Notes: a model not told the origin generated them from the sequence alone. DNA of 64,000 bases from Fulvimonas sp. R45 (GCF_030504985.1 NZ_JASERU010000006.1:124001-188000); one strand, 5' to 3'; shown: positions 28,885 to 38,171, numbered from the stretch's first letter. A program made the numbers and translations.

Positions 28885-30417
28885 TCAGCGCAGCCGCTCG
28901 TCGTCCAGCCAGCGCGCCAGCCGCGCCCGCATCCGCGCGGTGAGGCGCGAGCGGCGATGGGCGTCGGCCGCGGCACGGATCGCCTCGGCCTGGGTGGGGT
29001 AGGCGTGGATCACCCGCTCCAGCCCGCCCAGGCCCAGCCCCGCCTCCATCGCCAGGGTGATGCCGTTGATCATCTCGCCGGCATGGCGGGCCACCACGGT
29101 GGCGCCGAGGATGCGGTCGCCGCGCCCCTGCACGTGGATCTTGGCGAAGCCGTCCTGTTCGCCGTCGGTCACCGCGCGGTCGATCTCGTGCATGGGCACG
29201 GTATAGGTCTTCACCGGGATGCCGCGGCGGTTGGCCTCGCGCACGTACAGGCCGACATGCGCGATCTCCGGGTCGGTGAAGGTGCACCACGGGATCACCA
29301 GCCGGCTGTAGCGCTCGCGTCCGCGGAACAGCGCGTTGCGGACGGCGAGCCGCGCCGAGGCCACGGCGGCGTGCGCGTACTTGTGCTCCAGGCACACGTC
29401 GCCGGCGGCATAGATGCGCGGATTGCTGGTGCGCAGGAAATCGTCCACCAGCACGCCGGAGGCCTGGCTGCAGGCCACCTCTGCCCGGTCCAGGTCGAGC
29501 CCTTCCATGTTGGAGACATGGCCGATGCCGGTGAGGATGGCGTCCACCTCGACGACGCTGCGGTAGTTGTCGCTGACCATCTCCACCTGCCGCGCCCCGT
29601 CCTTGCCGCGCACCGCGGTGACCAGGGTGTTGAGGCGGATGGCGATGCCGTCGCGGGCCAGCGCGTCGGAAAGCAGCTGCGCGGCGTCGCGTTCCTCGCG
29701 CGGCAGGAACAGCGGCCGGTCCTGCACCAGGGTGGTCTTCGCGCCCAGCCGGCAGAACGCCTGCGCCAGCTCGCAGCCCAGCGGCCCGCCGCCGATCACC
29801 AGCAGGCGTGGCGGCAGCGCGGCCAGGTCGAACACGTTCTCGTGGGTGAGGTAGCCCGCTTCGGCCAGGCCGGGAATGGCGGGAATGTCCGGGCGCGCCC
29901 CGGTGGCGATCAGCGCCTTGTCGAAGTGCAGCGGCGTTTCGTCGACGCGCACCCGATCGGTCCCGGCGAAGCGCGCCTCGCCGAAGAACAGGTCCACGCC
30001 GGCGGCCACCAGCCGCTGCGCGCTGTCGTCGACGGCAAGGCGGGCACGGAGGTGCCGCACGCGTTCCATCGCGCGGGCGAAGTCGGGCGGCGCCGCGTCG
30101 GGCACGCGGGCGCCGTAGTGCGCGGCGTCGCGCAGGTCCGCGTACAGCCGGGCGGTGCGGATCAGCGCCTTGGACGGCACGCATCCGGTGTTCAGGCTGG
30201 TGCCGCCGATCCATGCGCGCTCCACCAGCGCCACCCGTGCGCCAGCCGCCGCGGCGAGCCGGGCCGCCGCCAGCCCGGCGGGGCCGGCGCCGACCACCAC
30301 CAGGTGGTAGCGCGCGGCCGGCGCCGGATTGCGCCAGTCGCACGGATGCAGGTGCCCGATGCGGCGGCATTCGGTCGCGTCCTGCGGCAGGGAAGGGGCG
30401 GCAGGGGACGTCGTCAT
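28885..30417 (-). CDS. FAD-dependent disulfide-reductase family protein with Ser for one redox Cys
   Basis: The 510-residue protein is a class I pyridine nucleotide-disulfide oxidoreductase like dihydrolipoamide dehydrogenase or mercuric reductase. It has the FAD loop GAGPAGLAAARLAAAAG (from residue 43), the NAD(P)H loop VIGGGPLGCELAQAF, a second FAD contact IYAAGDVC and the C-terminal dimer motif HAYPTQAEA with the His-Glu pair. The redox motif reads GGTSLNTGCVPSK: S74 replaces the first cysteine and only C79 is left, so a normal active-site disulfide cannot form. It may be an oxidoreductase without disulfide chemistry. ATG 30417 overlaps the upstream glycoamylase gene (ATGA), so the two share an operon. 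Confidence 0.85.
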   Translation of the reverse strand: MTTSPAAPSLPQDATECRRIGHLHPCDWRNPAPAARYHLVVVGAGPAGLAAARLAAAAGARVALVERAWIGGTSLNTGCVPSKALIRTARLYADLRDAAHYGARVPDAAPPDFARAMERVRHLRARLAVDDSAQRLVAAGVDLFFGEARFAGTDRVRVDETPLHFDKALIATGARPDIPAIPGLAEAGYLTHENVFDLAALPPRLLVIGGGPLGCELAQAFCRLGAKTTLVQDRPLFLPREERDAAQLLSDALARDGIAIRLNTLVTAVRGKDGARQVEMVSDNYRSVVEVDAILTGIGHVSNMEGLDLDRAEVACSQASGVLVDDFLRTSNPRIYAAGDVCLEHKYAHAAVASARLAVRNALFRGRERYSRLVIPWCTFTDPEIAHVGLYVREANRRGIPVKTYTVPMHEIDRAVTDGEQDGFAKIHVQGRGDRILGATVVARHAGEMINGITLAMEAGLGLGGLERVIHAYPTQAEAIRAAADAHRRSRLTARMRARLARWLDDERLR

Positions 30418-31871
30418 GGGTCCGTCCCGTCCGTGGCCTCGTCCAGCCAGCCGCCACGGAAACCCGCGCGCAACAGCCCGCGCACCAGCCACGGGCTGCG
30501 CCGCATCAGGCGCCAGGGCAGGCCGCTGCGGTGGTTCTCGATCATCATCGCCACGATGCCCTGGTCCAGCCCGTAATGGCCGTCGGACACCCAGGGCCGG
30601 CCCCCGGCGTCCGCGAGCGAGGGATTGAAACTGGCGGCGAGACGCCCTTCGCGCAGGGTCTCGGGATAATGCGCCAGCATGTGGCGCAGCGAGCCCAGCG
30701 ACAGCGCCGGCGCGAACGGCAGCGAGGCCAGCACCGCGGGCGCCGACACGCTGCCGTCGTCCGGACCGTAGGGCACCCCGCGCGCGGCATATCCGAACAG
30801 GCGGCGCGGCTCGCCGGTGACGGGATCGAGCCGTCCGCCCGCGGGGCCGTCGCAGGCCGACAGTCCCCAGCACGATTCACCGTAGCCGGCGAAGCCGTGC
30901 GGGTTGCGCCGCGCGTACTCGCGCTGCACCAGGGTGGCGCGGCGGCTGTTTTCGAAATAGTCGCAGCGCTTCTCGCGCATGAAGCGGTCGCGGATGCCGC
31001 GGAAGTCGATCCAGGCATGCGAGTAGTGGTGCACGAACATCGGTCCCGCATAGAGGAGGTCGTGACCGTACAGGTTTTCCCACTGGTAGGTGAGCGTCCA
31101 CGCGCGATAGCACGCGTCGGTGACGGGATGGCCGGGCGAGCCGGCGGCCAGCGCGTACAGCACGATGGCTTCGTTGTAGCCGTCCCAGCCGTAATGCAGG
31201 AAACCGCATTCCGGCTTCCAGCCCTGCCGCAGCGTGGCCTCGCCGCCCTGCGCCCAGCACCAGTCCACCCGCAGGTACAGCGCGTCGGCCAGCTCGCGCA
31301 GCTCGCGTTCGCCGGCCACGTCCGCATCGAAGTACTCGCGCGCCAGCAGCATGCCGGCGAGGAGCAGGGCGGTGTCGATCATCGACAGCTCGCAGGACCA
31401 CACGCGGCCGCCGCTGTGCATGTCGAGGAAGTGGTAATAGAAGCCCTTGTAGCCGGTGGCGCTCTGGCCGCCGCCCTGGTCGCTGCCATGGAAGAAGCGC
31501 AGCGCCGCCAGGCTGCGGTGCAACGCTTCGGCGCGCGTCATCCAGCCGTGTTCCACCGCGATCGGATAGCACGACAGCGCGAAGCCCGTCACCGCGATGC
31601 TCGAAGGCGATCCTTCGCGCGTGGTATCGGCCACCAGGCCGTTGCGCGGGTTGCCCATCTGCATGAAGTAGTCGCATGCGGCCTGCTGCATGCGTTCGAG
31701 CAGTCGATCGTCGTCCAGCGCCAGCCACGCCTGGACGGGGCGGGAAACCTCGGCGGCGGATGGCGTGGCGTATTCCTCGGGCATGCGTGGCTGGGGGACA
31801 GGGCGCTGGGCGCAGCATGCCGCGACGGCTGCATCGACCGCGTGTAGAAGCGGCGTGGCCGTCGATTTCAC
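30414..31871 (-). CDS. Glycoamylase-domain protein (PF10091; GH144-like)
   Basis: The 485-residue protein is a stand-alone glycoamylase/glucoamylase-family protein with an alpha6/alpha6 barrel (PF10091), the fold of bacterial GH144 endo-beta-1,2-glucanases and also of the middle domain of NdvB. Landmarks include ACDYFMQMGNPRNGLVADTT, SIAVTGFALSCYPIAVEHGW, GFYYHFLDM, ELSMIDTALLLAGML and the C-terminal SDGHYGLDQGIVAMMIENHR. GTG 31871 is supported by GGAG six bases upstream; ATG 31784 is the alternative. No signal peptide is evident, so it may act in the cytoplasm. It is divergent from the GH94 gene. Substrate beta-1,2-glucan is an inference from context and homology. Confidence 0.85.
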   Translation of the reverse strand: MKSTATPLLHAVDAAVAACCAQRPVPQPRMPEEYATPSAAEVSRPVQAWLALDDDRLLERMQQAACDYFMQMGNPRNGLVADTTREGSPSSIAVTGFALSCYPIAVEHGWMTRAEALHRSLAALRFFHGSDQGGGQSATGYKGFYYHFLDMHSGGRVWSCELSMIDTALLLAGMLLAREYFDADVAGERELRELADALYLRVDWCWAQGGEATLRQGWKPECGFLHYGWDGYNEAIVLYALAAGSPGHPVTDACYRAWTLTYQWENLYGHDLLYAGPMFVHHYSHAWIDFRGIRDRFMREKRCDYFENSRRATLVQREYARRNPHGFAGYGESCWGLSACDGPAGGRLDPVTGEPRRLFGYAARGVPYGPDDGSVSAPAVLASLPFAPALSLGSLRHMLAHYPETLREGRLAASFNPSLADAGGRPWVSDGHYGLDQGIVAMMIENHRSGLPWRLMRRSPWLVRGLLRAGFRGGWLDEATDGTDP

Positions 31872-31959
31872 GTGGCACTCCGGCAGCGGACCCTACGCTC
31901 GAGGCGTCCCCCGTGCATGCACGGCCGCGCCTGGCCGTGCGAAGGAGCCGTGCCCGTCC

Positions 31960-34900
31960 ATGTCCAGCCCCCGCATCGCGCATCCCGTCCTGTGGCTTTC
32001 CAACGGCCGCCTTGCCAGCTTCGTCGGCGCGTCCGGCACGGGCGGCAGCCTGTGGCGCGGACAGGCGGTGACGCGCTGGCACGAGGATCCGGTCGGCGAC
32101 GCCTGGGGCAGCTACGTCCTGCTGCGCGACGAGGCCAGCGGGGAGTCCTGGTCCACCGCGCCCCAGCCGCTGGGTGGCGAGGCGCGGGAGTTCGCGGTGG
32201 ATTTCGAGGCGGCCCGCGTACGCATCGTGCGCCGCCACGGCGCGCTGGAAAGCGTGCTGGAGGTGGCGCTGGACGGCGAACGCGACGCGGAACTGCGCCG
32301 CGTCGTCCTGGTCAACCACGGCGACCGGCCGCGCGAGCTGTCGCTGACGTCGTATGCCGAACTGGTGCTGGGCCCGGCCGGCGCGGACGCCGCACACCCG
32401 GCGTTCTCCAAGATGTTCGTGCAGACGGAGTGGCTGGAAGACGCCGGCGCGCTGCTCGCCACGCGCCGCCCGCGCTCGCCGGGGGAGCCGCGCATCTGGG
32501 CCGCGCACGCGCTGCGCCTCGGCGATGGCACGGCGGGCGCCGAGGCGCACGAGACCGACCGCATGTACTTCCTCGGCCGTGGCCACACACTACATGACGC
32601 GCATGCGATGCGGCCAGGCGTCGGGCTGTCCAACCGCACCGGCTGCGTGCTCGATCCGGTCTTCAGCCTGCGCCATCGCGCCACGCTGGCCCCTGGCGCC
32701 CGCATGACCGCCTGCTTCTGGACTGTGCTGGCCGACAGTCGCGAAGGCGTGCTGGCATCGCTGCGTTCGCTGTGCGCGCCCGATGCTGTCGACGGGACGC
32801 TGCGCAGCGGCGAGGCCCGTGCAGCGGCGCGCCGACGTGCGTTGGGCATCGACGAAGCCCGGGCCGCGCGCTTCGACGCCCTGGCCGGCCCACTGCTCCA
32901 TGCGGAGGCCGCCTGGCGCGCGCCTGCCGATGTGCTGGCGCAGGGGCAGGGGGGCGCGCCGGTGTTGTGGAGCGCCGGCATCTCCGGCGACCGCCCCATC
33001 GTGCTGCTGCGCCTGGCGAATGCAGCCGGGCTGGAATGCGCGCGCGAATGGCTGCTGGCCCAGCGCTACTGGCAAGCGGTGCAGCTGGGCATCGACGTGG
33101 TGCTGCTCGACGGTACGGGCGGCGCCCTGCACGATGCGCTGCAGTCCATGGCGAAGGCCCAGGCGGGGCATCTGGAAGCGAAGGAACTCGCCCGCGCGCA
33201 ATGCTTCGCGCTGGACGACGGGACACTGCAGCCGGCGCTGCGCAATGGCCTGCGCACCGTCGCGCGGATCGAGCTGGATGCCGCCGCGCCCTGGCCGGAA
33301 CCGTTGCGCGGGTCCATGCCGGTGACATGCGCCACGGCGCATCGCGCCCCCGTTCCGCCCGCGCCCACGCGCACGTCGCCGATCCCCGCCGTGCCGGTGC
33401 GCGAGTTCGACAACGGCCTGGGCGGTTTCGTGGACGGCGGGCGCAGCTACCAGGTCGAACTGGCGGGCGAACGCTGCACGCCGGTGCCGTGGATCAACGT
33501 GCTGGCCAACCCGCGCTTCGGCTGCCTGGTCTCGGCCGAGGGCGGCGGCTACGCGTGGTCGCAGAACAGCCAGCAGAACGCGCTGACGCCCTGGCCCAAC
33601 GATCCCGTCTGCGACATGCCGCACGAGGCGCTGTACCTGCACGACGAGGACCGCGACCTGTTGTGGAGCGCCACCGCCGCGCCGATCCGCGTGCCTTCGG
33701 CGCATTACCGCGCCACCCACGGCAAGGGCTGGAGCCGCTTCGAGCACGGCGCGCAGGAGATCGACGTGGAACTGCTGCAATGCGTGCCGGTGGACGACAC
33801 GGTGAAGCTTTCCCGGCTGCGCCTGCGCAACCGCTCGGCGCATCCGCGGCGGCTGACGGTTACCGGCTACGTGGAATGGATGCTGGGCGCGAACGGCGTC
33901 GCCAGCGCTCCCTTCGTGGCGACCGAACGCGACGCGGCCACCGGCGCGCTGTTCGCGCGCAACGCCTGGCGCGAGGAATTCGGCGGACGCGTGGCCTTCG
34001 TCGACCTGGGCGAGCGGATGTCGGCCTGCACCGGCGACCGGCTCGAATTCCTCGGCCGCCACGGCACGGTGCAACGGCCCGCGGCGCTGCTGGAACATCG
34101 CGCGCTGTCCGGCCGCACCGGCGCAGGGCTCGATCCCTGCGGCGCCCTGCAGGTGCCGCTGGAACTGCCGCCCGGCGGGCAGGTCGAGTTGCTGTTCATG
34201 CTGGGCGACGCCGAGTCGCGCGACGCGGCACGCGCGCTGGTGCGCAAGCACCGCGCGGCAGGCATCGACGCCGCGCTGGCCGGGTTGCAGGCGCAGTGGA
34301 ACACCCTGCTCGACACCGTGCAGGTGCGCACGCCCGACCGCGCCATGGACATCCTGCTCAACGACTGGCTGCCGTACCAGGTGCTGGCCTGCCGCCTGTG
34401 GGCGCGCACCGCGTACTACCAGGCCAGCGGCGCCTACGGCTTCCGCGACCAGTTGCAGGACGTGATGGCGCTGTGCGCCAGCCGTCCCGACGTGGCGCGC
34501 GGCCACCTGCTGCGTGCCGCCGGCCGCCAGTTCCCCGAAGGCGACGTGCAGCACTGGTGGCTGCCGCCGTCGGGCAAGGGCATCCGCACGCGCATCAGCG
34601 ACGATCGCCTGTGGCTGCCGTTCGTCGCCGCGCACTACGTGGAAACGACCGGCGACGCCGCCGTGCTGGGCGAGGCGCTGCCGTTCCTGCGCGGCGACCC
34701 GGTGCCGCCGGGCGCCACCGATGCCTTCTACCTGCCGCAGGCTTCCGGCGAGTCGGCCAGCGTGTACGAACACGCCGCGCGCGCCATCGATTCCAGCCTC
34801 GCCACCGGCGCGCACGGATTGCCCTTGATGGGCACCGGCGACTGGAACGACGGCATGAACGAGGTGGGCGCGCAGGGGCGCGGCGAAAGCGCCTGGCTGG

Positions 34901-35841
34901 CCTGGTTCCTGATCGCCACCGTCGATGCCTTCGCGCCGCTGGCCGAGGCGCGCGGCGACGGCGAACGCGCCGCACGCTGGCGCCGGCACGCCGACCGGCT
35001 GCGCCGCACGATGGACGGCGAGGCCGGCTGGGACGGCGACTGGTACCGCCGCGGCTACTACGACGACGGCGCGCCGCTGGGTTCGCGCGAGAACGAGGAA
35101 TGCCGCATCGACGCCATCGCGCAATCCTGGAGCGTGCTCGCCGGGGCGTCCGACCGTATCCATGCGGAAGCCGCGATGCGGGCCGTGCGGAAGCATCTGT
35201 TGCTGCACGAGCCCGGCGTCGCGCCGCTGCTCGCGCCGCCGTTCGACCATGGCGGCGAGAATCCCGGCTACATCAAGGGCTATCCGCCCGGCATCCGCGA
35301 GAACGGCGGGCAATACACGCATGGCGCCATCTGGTCGGTGTTCGCCCATGCCGGGCTGGGGCAGGGCGACCATGCCGGCGAACTGTTCGACCTGCTCAAC
35401 CCCATTCGCCATGCAGACAGCGAAACAGCCATCGAACGCTACCGCGTGGAACCCTACGTGGCCTGCGCGGACGTCTATTCGGTCGAGCCGTGGACCGGTT
35501 GCGGCGGCTGGACCTGGTACACCGGCTCGGCCGGCTGGCTGTACCGCGCGGGCCTGGAGGCCATCCTCGGCTTCCGCCTGCAGGGCGACCGGCTGCAATT
35601 GTCGCCATGCCTGCCCGCCGCCTGGTCCGGCTTCGACGTTCGCTACCAACGCCGGGCCCCCGGCGGCATGGTCACGCGCTACGACATCCGGGTGGACAAC
35701 CCGCACGGCCTGCAGCACGGCATCGCCGTCGCCTCCCTGGACGACGAGCCGCTGGAAAGCGCAGGCGGCGCGCTGCACGTGCCGCTGGTCGACGACGGCG
35801 GTTTACACCGGGTTCGGGCGCGGCTCGGGAATAGCGGGTGA
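31960..35841 (+). CDS. GH94 glycosidase/phosphorylase, likely 1,2-beta-oligoglucan phosphorylase
   Basis: This 1,293-residue protein is colinear with the C-terminal half of the NdvB protein at 10.8-19.5 kb. Shared blocks in order are VTRWHED, AHPAFSKMFVQTE, the second beta-sandwich (VPWINVLANPRFG), GFRDQLQDVMAL, FPEGDVQHWW, GTGDWNDGMNEVG, GYIKGYPPGIRENGGQYTHG and GWTWYTGSAGWLYR. General acid is about D964. It lacks membrane segments and signal peptide, so it is probably a cytosolic phosphorylase giving glucose-1-phosphate from beta-1,2-gluco-oligosaccharides (EC 2.4.1.333-like). Cellobiose or chitobiose phosphorylase is less likely, given the NdvB likeness. GAAGGAG lies 12 bases before ATG 31960. 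It is divergent from the glycoamylase gene. Confidence 0.88.
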   Translation: MSSPRIAHPVLWLSNGRLASFVGASGTGGSLWRGQAVTRWHEDPVGDAWGSYVLLRDEASGESWSTAPQPLGGEAREFAVDFEAARVRIVRRHGALESVLEVALDGERDAELRRVVLVNHGDRPRELSLTSYAELVLGPAGADAAHPAFSKMFVQTEWLEDAGALLATRRPRSPGEPRIWAAHALRLGDGTAGAEAHETDRMYFLGRGHTLHDAHAMRPGVGLSNRTGCVLDPVFSLRHRATLAPGARMTACFWTVLADSREGVLASLRSLCAPDAVDGTLRSGEARAAARRRALGIDEARAARFDALAGPLLHAEAAWRAPADVLAQGQGGAPVLWSAGISGDRPIVLLRLANAAGLECAREWLLAQRYWQAVQLGIDVVLLDGTGGALHDALQSMAKAQAGHLEAKELARAQCFALDDGTLQPALRNGLRTVARIELDAAAPWPEPLRGSMPVTCATAHRAPVPPAPTRTSPIPAVPVREFDNGLGGFVDGGRSYQVELAGERCTPVPWINVLANPRFGCLVSAEGGGYAWSQNSQQNALTPWPNDPVCDMPHEALYLHDEDRDLLWSATAAPIRVPSAHYRATHGKGWSRFEHGAQEIDVELLQCVPVDDTVKLSRLRLRNRSAHPRRLTVTGYVEWMLGANGVASAPFVATERDAATGALFARNAWREEFGGRVAFVDLGERMSACTGDRLEFLGRHGTVQRPAALLEHRALSGRTGAGLDPCGALQVPLELPPGGQVELLFMLGDAESRDAARALVRKHRAAGIDAALAGLQAQWNTLLDTVQVRTPDRAMDILLNDWLPYQVLACRLWARTAYYQASGAYGFRDQLQDVMALCASRPDVARGHLLRAAGRQFPEGDVQHWWLPPSGKGIRTRISDDRLWLPFVAAHYVETTGDAAVLGEALPFLRGDPVPPGATDAFYLPQASGESASVYEHAARAIDSSLATGAHGLPLMGTGDWNDGMNEVGAQGRGESAWLAWFLIATVDAFAPLAEARGDGERAARWRRHADRLRRTMDGEAGWDGDWYRRGYYDDGAPLGSRENEECRIDAIAQSWSVLAGASDRIHAEAAMRAVRKHLLLHEPGVAPLLAPPFDHGGENPGYIKGYPPGIRENGGQYTHGAIWSVFAHAGLGQGDHAGELFDLLNPIRHADSETAIERYRVEPYVACADVYSVEPWTGCGGWTWYTGSAGWLYRAGLEAILGFRLQGDRLQLSPCLPAAWSGFDVRYQRRAPGGMVTRYDIRVDNPHGLQHGIAVASLDDEPLESAGGALHVPLVDDGGLHRVRARLGNSG

Positions 35842-36177
35842 GCATCGAAAGAAATAGCCGAGGCCAGGCGTTCAAGATGGACTTTCCCGCATGGCGCATG
35901 CCGTTCCGGCATGCGTATTTTCCATCTTGATTCCGCAGGAAAAATCGAATCCGCAAAGTGCTTTATTTCCGTCGAATACTGGCGCTACGCTCCGCCCATC
36001 CGCGGCGGGGGGATCCTTTTGGGGGAAGGGTCCGGGCACGTGTTCCAGCCGCGGATGGGAGAAGGATCCGGAATGCGCTCAAGAGCCATCGCGATTGCGA
36101 GGTATTCGTGCGCGCGAAAGGCGCGGCGCCCCGGGTTTCCGATTGCCTTCGATTACTTCATTGCCTGGGAGGGTGTA
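35842..36177. other. Gene-free stretch with a long palindrome
   Basis: This 336-base stretch follows the GH94 gene. It holds the hairpin at 35872-35930 and no convincing gene. A frame open from 35911 into the next gene has no codon or family support before the signal peptide at 36178. Promoter signals for the downstream gene should lie here but are not clear. Confidence 0.6.
35872..35930. terminator. Two-tier palindrome downstream of the GH94 gene
   Basis: An outer 10-bp repeat TCAAGATGGA/TCCATCTTGA (35872-35881 with 35921-35930) encloses a 9-bp stem CGCATGCCG/CGGCATGCG (35895-35903 with 35907-35915) with a 3-base loop. It starts 31 bases after the stop and may end the transcript, although there is no T-run. 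Confidence 0.5.
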
Positions 36178-37203
36178 ATGCAGTCCAAGAACATTATCGG
36201 TATCCGTTTCATGGCCGGGGTCGTGTCGGTGGCCGGTCTTCTCGGCGTAGCCTCGTTCCTGCCTGCCGCCGCATCGACGGTCGACATCGCCGCCGCCGCG
36301 CACGCGCAGGCGCTGAAGAGCTGGCACGAGACCATGCGACATATGGCGCCGCCCACGGAGGGCTGCTTCCACGCTGCATTTCCCAGCGTGATCTGGGAAA
36401 AAGCCTCCTGCGGCGTGACCTACTATCGCTCGAACCCCCACGTGAAGTCCGACACGGCGGAAACCGTCGGCAATGGCAACGACTACGCCGCCAGCACGGC
36501 CAACCTGACCAGCTCGGCCACCGGCAGCTTCCCGGTCGTGACCGGGGTGAGCAGCGAAACCGACGGCAGCACCAGCAACAGCTATACGCTGCAGCTGAAC
36601 ACCAACCTGGGCAATTCGTCGCCTGCCTGCGCCAGCTACGGTTATTCCAGTTGCCAGGTCTGGGAGCAGTTCATCTACTCCTCGAGCTATGTGGGCGGCG
36701 TGGCGCAGGTGTTCATCCAGAACTGGATGTTCATCCCGTCGCATTCCCGTTGCCCGCGCAGCGGCGGATGGACTTCCTACAAGACCCGTTCGTACAACGG
36801 TTGCTACAAGAACAGCAATGCCGTGAACACCGTCACCGTGCCCGCCAGCCAGCTGGCGAACCTGAAGCTGGCCGGCTCGGTATCGGCAAACGGCAACGAT
36901 ACGGTGACGTTCACCAACGGCAACGACGCCTATGCGGTGAGCGAGAGCGACGGCACGCTGGGCGCCGCCTACGTGTGGAACCAGTCCGAGTTCAACGTCG
37001 TCGGCAATGGCGGCGGCTCGGCGGCCACGTTCAACAGCGGCTCGTCGATCACGGTGAACCTGCAGGTGAACGATGGCAGCACGAACGCCCCGGCCTGCCT
37101 GGCCAACGACGGCACGACCGGCGAGACCAACAACCTGAACCTCGGTCCGTGCAGCGCCGTGGGCGGAAGCTCGCCCTACATCCAGTTCACCGAGTCGAAC
37201 TGA
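36178..37203 (+). CDS. Secreted protein of unknown function
   Basis: The 341-residue protein starts at ATG 36178 behind GGAGGG and has a signal peptide (hydrophobic core FMAGVVSVAGLLG, likely cleavage after the AAAS region near residue 33). The mature part is rich in Ser, Asn, Gly and Thr. Recognisable stretches are APPTEGCFHAAFPS, VGNGNDYAAST, SYTLQLNTNLG, CQVWEQFIYSSS, NDTVTFTNGNDAYAVS, FNVVGNGGGSAATFNSGSS and a C-terminal PYIQFTESN; about ten cysteines may form disulfides in the envelope or outside. I recall similar uncharacterized exported proteins in Xanthomonadales but cannot assign a function. An all-beta fold is likely from the composition. It stands alone, between the glucan genes and a peroxiredoxin. 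Confidence 0.75.
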   Translation: MQSKNIIGIRFMAGVVSVAGLLGVASFLPAAASTVDIAAAAHAQALKSWHETMRHMAPPTEGCFHAAFPSVIWEKASCGVTYYRSNPHVKSDTAETVGNGNDYAASTANLTSSATGSFPVVTGVSSETDGSTSNSYTLQLNTNLGNSSPACASYGYSSCQVWEQFIYSSSYVGGVAQVFIQNWMFIPSHSRCPRSGGWTSYKTRSYNGCYKNSNAVNTVTVPASQLANLKLAGSVSANGNDTVTFTNGNDAYAVSESDGTLGAAYVWNQSEFNVVGNGGGSAATFNSGSSITVNLQVNDGSTNAPACLANDGTTGETNNLNLGPCSAVGGSSPYIQFTESN

Positions 37204-37452
37204 TCGTCCCGGCGGCCTCGGCCGTACGGTGACCAGGGCGGCGAGGGGCTGCGGCTCCTCGCCGCGCCGTCATTACGGGTGGCCGCACCTGTTGAGGCGA
37301 CTCTGATCTGATGGTGTCGCGCCGGTCCGGCCCGCTTGGTTGTACGATCATGCATGGACGCGTGGAACCCTGCCGGCGGACGCACACGCCGCCGGCCAGC
37401 GGTTTCATGGCGACGTGCATGTCATCTCTCAATTTCGAAAGAGGGCGCCGGA

Positions 37453-38058
37453 ATGAAAAAGCATCGCGTGGGTCTGGTGGTGGCGGGAGCATTCGCGGTG
37501 GCGTCGGTGCTGGCTACGCCATCATTCGCCGCGCTGGAGCAGGGGGCCAAGGCACCTGACTTCACCGCCGAGGCCAGCCTTGCCGGCAAGGACTTCACCT
37601 TCTCGTTGAAAGATGCCCTCAAGAAGGGACCGGTCGTGGTCTACTTCTACCCGGCTGCCTATACCGGCGGCTGCGACATCGAGGCGCATACCTTCGCCGC
37701 GCAGAAGGCGAAATTCGACGCTGCCGGCGCCACCATCATCGGCGTGTCGGCCGACAGCCTCCAGCGGCTCAACACGTTCTCGTCCGATCCGAACTATTGC
37801 GCAGGCAAGTTCCCGGTCGCATCCGACGCCCATGGCAAGATCGCCGCTTCCTATGGCCTCAAACTGCACGCGGCGGTGGCCGGCGCGACCGACGTGCGGG
37901 GCGTGGCGATCGACCACGGTTTCATCCCGCGAACCACCTTCGTGATCGGCCGCGACGGCAGGATCATCGCCACGCTGTCCTCGGAAACCGACCACCTGCA
38001 TCCAGAAGACCACGTCAAGCAGTCGCTGGCCATCGTGCAACGGCTGCAGGCTGGCTGA
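37453..38058 (+). CDS. Exported peroxiredoxin (AhpC/TSA, PrxQ/BCP-like)
   Basis: The 201-residue thioredoxin-fold protein has a clear signal peptide (MKKHRVGLVVAGAFAVASV..., cleavage near ATPSFAA), so it acts in the periplasm. The peroxidatic cysteine is C74 in PAAYTGGCDIEAH, matching P-x3-T-x2-C; NYCAGKFPV may contain the resolving cysteine; the FIPRTTFVIGRDG stretch contains the family's conserved arginine. It should reduce hydrogen peroxide or organic peroxides using a periplasmic thiol donor. ATG 37453 is chosen at the signal peptide; the frame is open to 37336 without support. No partner gene is adjacent. Confidence 0.9.
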   Translation: MKKHRVGLVVAGAFAVASVLATPSFAALEQGAKAPDFTAEASLAGKDFTFSLKDALKKGPVVVYFYPAAYTGGCDIEAHTFAAQKAKFDAAGATIIGVSADSLQRLNTFSSDPNYCAGKFPVASDAHGKIAASYGLKLHAAVAGATDVRGVAIDHGFIPRTTFVIGRDGRIIATLSSETDHLHPEDHVKQSLAIVQRLQAG

Positions 38059-38171
38059 TGCAGGCGGACTGAACCAGGCAGCGCCGGCGACGAGGTCTCT
38101 TGCCGCCGGCGATCCGCCAGCAGCGATGCAGCGGGTCGACACAATCGGTCCATTTTAGGGACCGAAGCAGG

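Noticed and set aside
28885-30873. A longer version of the flavoprotein starting near 30873
   Set aside because: The extension overlaps the glycoamylase gene in another frame and has no family similarity; ATG 30417 in an ATGA overlap is the natural start.
35911-36177. N-terminal extension of the secreted protein
   Set aside because: It would put 89 unrelated residues before a good signal peptide and ribosome site at 36178, and it overlaps the palindrome.
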